Of a DNA stretch of 5,377 nucleotides, positions 1 to 5,377 are shown piece after piece. Source of the DNA: Chloroflexota bacterium (lineage in GTDB: Bacteria > Chloroflexota > Anaerolineae > B4-G1). The translations under genes were made by a program, and so were the position numbers. The notes below the pieces were generated by a model. The model ran no database searches, had not been told where the DNA came from, and saw only the letters and a list, made by a program, of their open reading frames with translations. The first letter of the stretch is position 1; each line of letters starts with the position of its first letter. Where the stretch lies: assembly GCA_024232355.1 (NCBI GenBank), contig JAAEPW010000202.1:1-5377 (forward strand), written 5' to 3'.

Positions 1-137
1 CAAGCCCAGTTCAACCAGAAATGAGCCCAATTTACTATTAACTTGACCGTTATGGCCTCCGGTTGCCCGATTTTTTGATCAAAATCAGACCCCGTTTGTT
101 GGTTACGTGCTATCAAAATTTCCTCTCCGACAGCCTG
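1..137 (-). CDS. Doubtful: possible start of a further leftward gene, cut by window edge
   Basis: After an in-frame TAG (138-140), a minus-strand frame stays open to the left edge, about 45 codons. The only plausible start is a TTG at 114-116, preceded by a purine-rich GGAGAGGA (121-128) four bases upstream, a good Shine-Dalgarno candidate. The readable peptide would begin (M)IARNQQTGSDFDQKIGQPE. There is no ATG or GTG alternative in this frame, the start follows a terminator with no clear promoter between, and another minus-strand frame is open over the last 25 codons, so this may be chance. I recognise no family. It is listed so that the stretch is not left blank; nothing else is supported in 1-158. 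Confidence 0.15.
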
Positions 138-158
138 CTAGTGGTGGGACCTTGCCCG

Positions 159-199
159 AAAACGGCACCCGGTCAGAAAATTGTTTCTGACCGGGTGCC
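159..199 (-). terminator. Factor-independent terminator downstream of the large gene
   Basis: The arms at 164-179 and 184-199 are perfect 16-bp inverted complements with a 4-base loop (180-183); ten of the sixteen pairs are G-C. Read leftward, the hairpin starts 25 bases after the TAA stop and is followed by one G and then four T (bases 162-159). The U-tract is short, so termination may be incomplete, but the position and stem are what an intrinsic terminator should look like. Read rightward, no T-run follows, so it appears one-directional. Confidence 0.78.
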
Positions 200-224
200 C
201 TTGATCAACTCGATTAGGTTCCCG

Positions 225-3200
225 TTATTGAGATCCAGAAGCGTTGCGCATAACGGCCGGCAAGTAGATGCTGAACATTGGCGGCAGTGTTGGATTGTAA
301 TTCACCTCGATCACCGGCGGTGTTGTGCCATCCCAGTCCTCACCTACGTTGATGAGCGCTCCGACACCATCACCATCAGTCACGCTGTCACTCACAAAGA
401 TGTCGTGCGTACCATCGATATTGAGACGGTCCACACTGATATAGTAGCCATTGCTGCCAATGTCATTGTTCTCTACAATTAGCGAACCTGTTGCCCAATC
501 GAATGCCATCGCCACCGACTGCCCACTACCCAGACCAAAAGCCGCGATCTCGAAAACATAATCCGGCCCACTGGGATTATTGAGCGCCATGGTCATCGTC
601 GGTGTCTCAGCATCTAGGAGACTGTTCTGGAAGGCGAGCCGGTTAGACACCGGATCGAGCGACATCCCCATGCTTTCATACGGGCCATCCATTTGGGTTG
701 CCATCGCGGTGGTGTCATAGATCTGCGCGCGCTCTGAAAAATCGAGGGAGATGGGTTCGGGTGAATCGATCTTGAGCCCCCGCAACCGCATCACGTAACC
801 AGGTCCAAAAATGTTCAAATTAGCCTCTGCTTCCGTATTGATGTAAGCATTCTCCCGGTTCGTGATCTGAACGTCATACGTCATCCCCGGCTCGTGTAGG
901 ATACGGATCATTGGCGGTGCATTAAAGCCCAACCCGGTATTGACAAAGACCTCCTCTGCACCGGGGATCTCGGCTATGAACTCGCCAGTGAGCGGATCGT
1001 AACCGACCCGTTCACCGCCGCTGCGCGTGATCAGCAAATAGCCCTCACCATCCAACTGGAATTCGAGCGTGACGGTGGACTGCCGGGTTGCTCGAAGGCT
1101 CAAATCAGCCTGTTGTCCACTGCCCGACGGGGTACAAGCCGAGTCACACATCTTGGGAAAGCTCTCTGACCACACCAGGCTCTTGATCCGGATGTTCCGT
1201 GAAACTGCGTCACCGTGATACGTAGAAAGCGGTGCGCCGGGCCTGGTGCTCGCGCCGTCGTACACCCAAGTGTTGGCGGAGCGATTAATCTTGATAACCC
1301 GCTCAAAATTGTCGGGATAGTTGTTGTCATAGACGTACAACCAGTATTCGTCGGCGCTTTTTTGCTCCACCGCATAGGGCGTCACGGCGTGACCGCCTCC
1401 GCCCGTATACTTGGAAAAGCTGATCCGGTACCGGTCTGGCGCGTTCACATCGTTAAAGTTGGCGATGAGATGATCGAGCACGGCCACCGGCTCTGGCGCC
1501 GCCGGAATATTGTACAGTCCTTGTCCCATCAAGTCCTGCCAATTCGCCGGTAATCGGGTTTGTGTAGCGGCGTACAGGGCAATGAACTTGCGGGCATTGT
1601 CTTTGGTGATGTCATAGGTGACGTTCGCGCCGGCCTGAAAGTCACCGGGGTTCACAGCATCGTTCTCGAAAATGCTCAAGCTACCCATCGCCATACCTGC
1701 GCAGTGCCCACCCCGCAAGAGTTCGAGCCAGGTCTTGCGCCACTGTTCCGCTGTGGCTGTCAGCTCACAGGGATTTTGCACCTTGCAGACCACATCCGCT
1801 CCATAGATATAGATCATATCATCCACGGTGACGTCGCTGTCCGGACTGTCGCCATAGTTGGAAAAGCCAAAGCCATCCGGCTGCGGGAAGAACCCGAGTT
1901 CTGCTACAATGTCATCGTTCAGCGGCATCTCGATAGTCGTACCGCTAGCGCTGACCGCACTGTTCAGGAGACTAAATACTCGATAGTCGTCACTTAGCAA
2001 TGTCTGATCGGCGGTGACCGTGTATGTCACTTGCTTGCGCTCGCCCGGCAAAAGGGTACCGATATCCCACGTGAGTTTGTCGCCGGCGAACGTTCCACCA
2101 TCGCTGGCGCTGTCCCCTACGTAAACGGCGCCGTCCGGCAGGTCCTCGATGATACGTAGATTGGCCGCCACCATCACGCTGTCGTTGGCGACGGTGAGGG
2201 CAAAGACGATCTCTCTTCCTGGAACAACCCAGGGCGGCCCCGCTTTGACAATCGATAGAGAGGGAAGCCCTTGCCCCTGGTATTCATAAGCGCCGATGTC
2301 AACGCCGGTGCGATAGTAAGGTCGCGCGTTGCCGGCAGCGTCAGAATTGATGCCGGCATCCGTCCCACGATCGATGGCCGACGAATTCGGCTGGATCTGA
2401 TAGTTGTCGGTGACGGGATCGACAAAACGAGGATCAGCCACGCTCAGGCTGTTTGCTCCTCGCACAATGCTTGTCCCGGCATTGTACACCATAGTATCCA
2501 CACCGTTCCCGGCAAAGAGGTTATGGTCCTCGCGGACCACGACGCCCGCCCCACCGGCAGCGACGAGACCGATGTTGTGGTTGGCAACGATGGTGTTCGT
2601 CAAGTTGAGCGAACCCTGGACAAAGAGCGCCGCGTTCGAGTTTTGCCCCTGATCGCTAAAGGTGCTGTGGATGACGTCGAATTGGCCATGGTTACGAATA
2701 GTCAGAATGGCCGCCCCACCCCGACCGGACTGGTTCCCGGCAAACACACTGTTGACGACACGGCCCTGATCCGAATAAGCGGCCATCGCGCCGCCAACGC
2801 CAGCGGCGGCATTGTCCACAAAGTGACTGCGCTCCACCATAATATCGCCATAGGCATACACAGCGCCACCGTGACTGTCGGATGTGTTACCGGCAAAGGT
2901 TACGTCTCGCAAAGTGCTTTGACCACCCTGGGTAAAGAGCGCGCCCCCCCTGCCGGTGGCCGTGTTATCCTCAAAGCGAACGTTCTCCAGCACGACCGGG
3001 CGCAGAGCAAAGAGTCCACCACCATCGGAGGAGACCTGCCCACCTCGGAAGGTAAGATTCCGAATCGTGATAACTGGATTCACATAGACAGTGAGCAAGC
3101 GGAAAGCCGGCGCACCAGCATCGCGCTCAATGATCGCGCCGTTGCCCTCGATCCTGGTAGCACTCAAGATCACTGCGCCGTTGCCACCATTCCAACCGTG

Positions 3201-5377
3201 GGTCGAACTGGTCAGCTTGTATATGCAACTGCCATCCAGGCTGATGGTTCCGCCGCTCTCCCCCGCCGTTACCTGGGCGAGGAAATCACCCTGCGTACAA
3301 CTCTGTTTTACAGAAATGGTCACCGTGGCGACGTGCGAGGTATTGACACCATCGTCAACGTAGTACGTGAACAAGACATCGCCGTTAAAGCCCGAGGCAG
3401 GCGTGTACACAAAGCCTCCATTGGCATTCAAGTCCAGCGTGCCGTCTGCCGGTCCGGCAACCAACACGGCAGCCAACAGATCGCCCTCAGCGTCACTATC
3501 GTTGACCAGCACACCCGGTGCCGCGACGGTCAGCGGCATATCGGTGATGGTGGCATAGCCGTCATCCAGTGCCACTGGCGGCGAGTTGATCACGTTAATG
3601 GTCACATTGGCGACGCCCGAATCATCCCATCCATCGGTAGCATAGTAGGTGAACGTGACGACGCCGTTAAAGTCTGGCTCCGGTGTATAGATAAAGGAAC
3701 CATTGCCATTGAGGTTCAACGTGCCAAGCACCGGCCCGTTGACTAGTACCGCCGTCATTGGATCACCCTCGATCTCTGTATCATTGACCAGCACGCCCGG
3801 CGCTGCGACCGCCAGCGGCGTATTCTCGGCAGCGATGTACTCATCGTCCACGGCGAGGGGTGCGAGGTTGAACGAGCGCACCAAAATCCTCGCCATAGCG
3901 ATATTGGAATTTATTGTGCCGTCACTGACGTGGTAGGTGAAGGAAACGATCCCAGTAAAGTGCAACGGCGGCACATATTCAAAGGAACCATTAGCATTAA
4001 GGGTGATTGTGCCGTTGACCGGGCCCTGATCCAACACGGCCGTCAGCGTGTCACCGTCCACGTCGTAATCGTTCTCCATCACACCCGGCGCTGCAGCGTT
4101 CAGTGGCACGTTTTCGTTGGTCTGGAACGTATCGTCCACAGCTACCGGTGCATCGTTCAAGCCATTGATCGTCATAGCAACGAACGCGGTGTCCAGGCCG
4201 CCGTTACCATCACCAATGGTGTACGTAAAGACACTGGGATCCACAAAGTCTGGGTCAGGAGCATAATATATAACATTGTCGACGACGTAAATCGAGGCGC
4301 TGATCGGCGCACTCACCTCTACGATAAACACCGAGTCACCGTCCGAGTCGCTGTCGTTCGCCAACACGTCCAGCTCGTTGTAATTGCTGTCCTCGTCCAC
4401 CGTAAAGGCGTCGTCGACCGCCGTGGGCGCGGCGTTAAAGTCGAGCACCGTTATCGTCACCGCCGCCGTGTCGTACAAGATGCCGTCCGTCACTGTATAG
4501 GTCACAAAGTCGATGCCACTAAAGTTGAGGTCAGGCACATACGCCAGAGATTGCGTACCAGAGATGCTGACAGTACCAAAGAGCGCATCACTGGTGATCG
4601 TAATCGTCAGTACATTGTGGACATCGGGATCATAGTCGTTAAAGATGACGTCGAGTTCGTTCACCCCGCTGTCTTCGAGAATCGTAAACACATCATCCGA
4701 GGCTACGGGCATATCGTTGACATTATCCACACTCAGATAGACGGTAGCAGTATCATACCCACCGCTTCCATCGCTGACGGTGTACGTAAAGTTTTCCGTG
4801 TACAGACCGGGAGCAGCCGTGTAATCAAGGGCATCCGCTGTGCCGTTGATGTTGACCGTGCCCATCGACGCCACCCCCAAGGCAATGATCGTCAACGTCT
4901 CACCGGTGTCAGGCGCGACGGTATCGTTTCTGAGAACCGGCAGCGTGACGTTCGTGCTGTTTTCGAGCACGCTGAGGATGTCGTCCCCTGCACTGGGCGC
5001 GTCGTTTTGTGCGTTGATGGTGACATTGACCGTGATCCGGTCGTCATCTCCACTGGCATCCTCGACCTGGACGATAAAGCTGTCGGTGCCGTTATAGTCG
5101 GGGTTGGGTGTGTAGGCGACTGCCTGAGATGTCCCCGTGCCGCTGACCACCGCCACACCATCCAGCGCCTGACTGCTGGCACTCCAGGCCAACGGATCGC
5201 CTTCCGCATCAGTCGCGTTGAGCGTCAGGTTAAAGGGCATTGGTACGCCATCCTCGTCCATCGTGACGGCTACCGTAGCTCCCTCAGAAATGATGGGCGC
5301 GTCGTTGACCGCGTTCACGGTGATGGTAACGGTCGCCGTGTCCCCCAAGTCTCCTTCACTCACGGTGTAGGCCAAGA
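225..5377 (-). CDS. Giant modular secreted/surface protein: Ig/cadherin-like repeats, beta-helix, DUF11, papain-like peptidase domain (partial, N-terminus missing)
   Basis: The frame is open from the right edge to a TAA stop at 225-227, giving 1716 readable residues. The first in-window start-like codon (TTG, 5373-5375) is not a real start: it reads as Leu inside the last strand of a repeat (LAYTVSEGD, matching FTYTVSDG in later modules), so the gene begins outside the window and any signal peptide is unseen. Domains in order are seven tandem ~95-residue Ig/cadherin-like modules (28-691), a Pmp-type beta-helix (692-1036), a DUF11-like domain (1037-1151), a papain-like cysteine peptidase candidate (1160-1406), a beta-rich region (1416-1690) and a Pro-rich tail with YLPAVMRN (1704-1711). 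I see no transmembrane helix, LPXTG motif or dockerin. The composition, rich in Asp, Asn, Gly, Thr and Val with only seven Cys, is typical of extracellular proteins. Inferred role: cell-surface or secreted adhesion/processing protein; the substrate is unknown. The reading frame and modular nature are near certain; the biological role is not. Confidence 0.96.
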   Translation of the reverse strand, partial: LAYTVSEGDLGDTATVTITVNAVNDAPIISEGATVAVTMDEDGVPMPFNLTLNATDAEGDPLAWSASSQALDGVAVVSGTGTSQAVAYTPNPDYNGTDSFIVQVEDASGDDDRITVNVTINAQNDAPSAGDDILSVLENSTNVTLPVLRNDTVAPDTGETLTIIALGVASMGTVNINGTADALDYTAAPGLYTENFTYTVSDGSGGYDTATVYLSVDNVNDMPVASDDVFTILEDSGVNELDVIFNDYDPDVHNVLTITITSDALFGTVSISGTQSLAYVPDLNFSGIDFVTYTVTDGILYDTAAVTITVLDFNAAPTAVDDAFTVDEDSNYNELDVLANDSDSDGDSVFIVEVSAPISASIYVVDNVIYYAPDPDFVDPSVFTYTIGDGNGGLDTAFVAMTINGLNDAPVAVDDTFQTNENVPLNAAAPGVMENDYDVDGDTLTAVLDQGPVNGTITLNANGSFEYVPPLHFTGIVSFTYHVSDGTINSNIAMARILVRSFNLAPLAVDDEYIAAENTPLAVAAPGVLVNDTEIEGDPMTAVLVNGPVLGTLNLNGNGSFIYTPEPDFNGVVTFTYYATDGWDDSGVANVTINVINSPPVALDDGYATITDMPLTVAAPGVLVNDSDAEGDLLAAVLVAGPADGTLDLNANGGFVYTPASGFNGDVLFTYYVDDGVNTSHVATVTISVKQSCTQGDFLAQVTAGESGGTISLDGSCIYKLTSSTHGWNGGNGAVILSATRIEGNGAIIERDAGAPAFRLLTVYVNPVITIRNLTFRGGQVSSDGGGLFALRPVVLENVRFEDNTATGRGGALFTQGGQSTLRDVTFAGNTSDSHGGAVYAYGDIMVERSHFVDNAAAGVGGAMAAYSDQGRVVNSVFAGNQSGRGGAAILTIRNHGQFDVIHSTFSDQGQNSNAALFVQGSLNLTNTIVANHNIGLVAAGGAGVVVREDHNLFAGNGVDTMVYNAGTSIVRGANSLSVADPRFVDPVTDNYQIQPNSSAIDRGTDAGINSDAAGNARPYYRTGVDIGAYEYQGQGLPSLSIVKAGPPWVVPGREIVFALTVANDSVMVAANLRIIEDLPDGAVYVGDSASDGGTFAGDKLTWDIGTLLPGERKQVTYTVTADQTLLSDDYRVFSLLNSAVSASGTTIEMPLNDDIVAELGFFPQPDGFGFSNYGDSPDSDVTVDDMIYIYGADVVCKVQNPCELTATAEQWRKTWLELLRGGHCAGMAMGSLSIFENDAVNPGDFQAGANVTYDITKDNARKFIALYAATQTRLPANWQDLMGQGLYNIPAAPEPVAVLDHLIANFNDVNAPDRYRISFSKYTGGGGHAVTPYAVEQKSADEYWLYVYDNNYPDNFERVIKINRSANTWVYDGASTRPGAPLSTYHGDAVSRNIRIKSLVWSESFPKMCDSACTPSGSGQQADLSLRATRQSTVTLEFQLDGEGYLLITRSGGERVGYDPLTGEFIAEIPGAEEVFVNTGLGFNAPPMIRILHEPGMTYDVQITNRENAYINTEAEANLNIFGPGYVMRLRGLKIDSPEPISLDFSERAQIYDTTAMATQMDGPYESMGMSLDPVSNRLAFQNSLLDAETPTMTMALNNPSGPDYVFEIAAFGLGSGQSVAMAFDWATGSLIVENNDIGSNGYYISVDRLNIDGTHDIFVSDSVTDGDGVGALINVGEDWDGTTPPVIEVNYNPTLPPMFSIYLPAVMRNASGSQ
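228..305 (-). other. C-terminal Pro linker and YLPAVMRN tail, possible sorting or anchoring signal
   Basis: The last 26 residues (1691-1716) consist of a short linker with prolines (NPTLPPMF), the motif YLPAVMRN at 1704-1711 (bases 243-266), and a small polar end, ASGSQ. Many large exported proteins of Chloroflexota that I recall end in a near-identical position with a YLPLV- or FLPLV-type motif followed by one to several basic or polar residues. Placement at the extreme C-terminus after a Pro-rich stretch resembles a sorting tag, but no machinery is visible here and the motif lacks an LPXTG/hydrophobic-helix/charged-tail layout. It is also the main evidence for the host phylum. Confidence 0.55.
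306..1130 (-). other. C-terminal beta-rich region of unknown function
   Basis: Protein residues 1416-1690. The sequence is alternating short hydrophobic strands and polar turns, consistent with two or more beta-sandwich domains. The first part has GYLLITRSGGERVGYDPLTG (1445-1464), then FIAEIPGAEEVF. I associate this 'GxRxGYDPxTG...EIPGA' arrangement with the segment that follows papain-like domains in some large exported Chloroflexota proteins; that is recollection, not a search result. The second part has PDYVFEIAAFGL (1604-1615), a GYYISVDRLNIDGTHDIF strand-turn-strand (1643-1660) and a DWDGTTPP turn (1680-1687). It contains no Cys and no recognisable catalytic set. It may be a binding module or a processing/anchoring region preceding the tail. 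Confidence 0.6.
1158..1898 (-). other. Domain: probable papain-like cysteine peptidase
   Basis: Protein residues about 1160-1406. It opens with an aromatic segment, FFPQPDGFGFSNYGD (1162-1176). A helix-like stretch follows (TATAEQWRKTWLELL), then GGHCAGMAM, where Cys1225 (codon 1701-1703) sits at the start of a predicted helix, as the nucleophile does in papain-fold enzymes. After 104 residues comes GGGGHAVTPYAVE with His1329 (codon 1389-1391) at the start of a beta-strand. After another 21 residues YWLYVYDNNYP supplies Asp1350 (1326-1328), or Asn1351 or Asn1352. Order and setting (Cys in helix, Gly-His-Ala on a strand, then a YDNN/YDPN turn) match the Cys-His-Asp/Asn triad of papain-like and C39-like peptidases. 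Weak point: papain's oxyanion-hole Gln, six residues before Cys, is Leu1219 here. It could be an inactive or non-peptidase member of the fold. No assigned family recognised with certainty. Confidence 0.62.
1923..2267 (-). other. Domain: DUF11-like Ig-fold module
   Basis: Protein residues 1037-1151. The pattern LSIVKAGPPWVVPG, then IVFALTVANDS, an LRIIEDLPDGAVYV segment, GGTFAGDKLTWDIGTLLPGE and VTYTVTAD follows the DUF11 (conserved repeat domain) consensus closely: a K-x-GPP entry strand, a central 'D-x-LP' turn, a 'W-x2-G-x-L-x-PGE' motif and a final TYTV strand. DUF11 modules are beta-sandwich spacers common in large exported bacterial proteins. Only one copy is present, placed between the beta-helix and the peptidase-like domain, which suggests a linker that holds the two apart. 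Confidence 0.88.
2268..3302 (-). other. Domain: right-handed beta-helix with Pmp-like GGA/FxxN repeats and choice-of-anchor-Q-like end
   Basis: Protein residues 692-1036. After a short Cys-containing cap (Cys693, Cys717) come regular turns marked by small-residue motifs: GGGLF (785), GGALF (810), GGAVY (836), GGAMA (861) and GGAAI (886), spaced 25-26 residues, with preceding FEDN, FAGN, FVDN and FAGN motifs. That spacing matches one coil of a parallel beta-helix and the GGA[ILV]/FxxN pattern of the chlamydial Pmp repeat family. The end contains SAIDRG (999-1004), an Asn/Asp-Gly-rich stretch with ARPYY, then VDIGAYEY (1025-1032). This is the ending I associate with the NCBI 'choice-of-anchor Q' domain found in many bacterial surface proteins. 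I see no convincing set of polysaccharide-lyase or hydrolase catalytic residues, so binding or display is more likely than catalysis. Fold assignment is strong; function is open. Confidence 0.88.
3303..5377 (-). repeat. Tandem array of seven Ig/cadherin-like (tandem-95 type) modules plus the tail of an eighth
   Basis: Protein residues 1-691. A truncated module ends at NDAP (24-27), followed by full modules at 28-127, 128-223, 224-317, 318-410, 411-506, 507-600 and 601-691. From module 2 on, each opens with a DD pair (GDD, SDD, VDD or LDD). A PVLRND, DVxxND or PGVxxND strand follows, then a [FY][TV]Y-x3-DG or VQVED strand, and most close in N-x-AP, NDMP or NSPP. These are the hallmarks of the bacterial Ig/VCBS/'tandem-95' families (Pfam Big_9 and cadherin-like). 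Several modules carry Asp-rich loops such as NDSDSDGDS (340-348) and NDYDVDGDT (435-443), of the kind that bind calcium in cadherin-like domains. Modules 5-7 form a closer subfamily with PL-x-[VA]AAPGV. Modules 3 and 4 share EDS-x2-NELDV. The array probably acts as an extended rigid stalk, and because it continues past the edge the true repeat number is unknown. Confidence 0.93.

Noticed and set aside
43..71. Possible rightward promoter, TTGACC with a 17-base spacer
   Set aside because: The would-be -10 is CCCGAT, which has no useful match, and nothing on the plus strand downstream is a credible gene.
73..84. 12-bp palindrome TTTTGATCAAAA as an operator
   Set aside because: It is short, AT-rich and single copy, with no promoter or gene start that it clearly controls; easily expected by chance.
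63..482. 139-codon plus-strand open frame across the terminator
   Set aside because: It runs through the hairpin and antisense to the conserved C-terminal tail; there is no clear ribosome-binding site and no recognisable family.
2268..3302. Polysaccharide lyase or glycosidase activity of the beta-helix
   Set aside because: Fold alone suggests the possibility, but I see no clustered catalytic Asp/Lys/Arg pattern, and the GGA/FxxN turns fit surface-display families better.
2271..3746. 491-codon open frame on the plus strand
   Set aside because: It lies wholly antisense to the beta-helix and repeat modules, whose domain motifs are unmistakable. Long antisense frames arise when the sense codons rarely give stops on the other strand; the translation shows no domain or compositional pattern of its own.
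5373..5375. TTG as the start of the large gene
   Set aside because: It encodes Leu in the middle of a repeat strand equivalent to FTYTVSDG in later modules; the first residues belong to a truncated module, so the gene extends past the edge.
1..5377. CRISPR array, tRNA/rRNA, insertion sequence or phage genes
   Set aside because: The repeats present are protein-coding modules with third-base divergence, not identical short repeats; no transposase, integrase or structural RNA pattern was seen.

Overview
The window is almost entirely one very large, incomplete protein-coding gene on the minus strand (225-5377). Its first part lies beyond the right edge. About 224 bases follow it on the left, holding a strong hairpin terminator and an unassigned stretch. 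By eye the DNA is moderately GC-rich. The predicted protein looks secreted or surface-exposed. The best clue to the host is the extreme C-terminus, a Pro-rich linker followed by YLPAVMRN. I associate this type of tail ('YLPLV' plus a few residues) with exported proteins of Chloroflexota (Anaerolineae, Caldilinea, Herpetosiphon, Roseiflexus relatives). The combination of ~95-residue Ig/cadherin-like repeats, a Pmp-type beta-helix and a DUF11 module fits that group. The phylum call is an inference from memory, not from a search.

Layout in protein order (numbering starts at the first codon fully readable in frame, at 5375; positions fall as residues rise). Residues 1-27 are the tail of a repeat cut by the window edge. 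Residues 28-691 are seven tandem Ig/cadherin-like modules of 91-100 residues each. Residues 692-1036 form a right-handed beta-helix with Pmp-like GGA/FxxN turns, closing in a DIGAYEY motif. Residues 1037-1151 are a DUF11-type Ig-like domain. Residues 1160-1406 look like a papain-fold cysteine peptidase (Cys1225, His1329, Asp1350). Residues 1416-1690 are beta-rich and poorly characterised. Residues 1691-1716 are the Pro-rich linker and YLPAVMRN tail. The stop codon (225-227) is followed 25 bases later by a perfect 16-bp hairpin.

Read as a whole, this is a modular surface protein: a long stalk of possibly calcium-stabilised repeats, a beta-helix that may bind or present something, and a possible peptidase near the C-terminus. 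No other gene in the window shows what pathway it serves. I see no phage, transposon, CRISPR, RNA-gene or defence signature. The least expected element is the candidate cysteine-peptidase domain inside what would otherwise be annotated as a generic repeat or adhesin protein.
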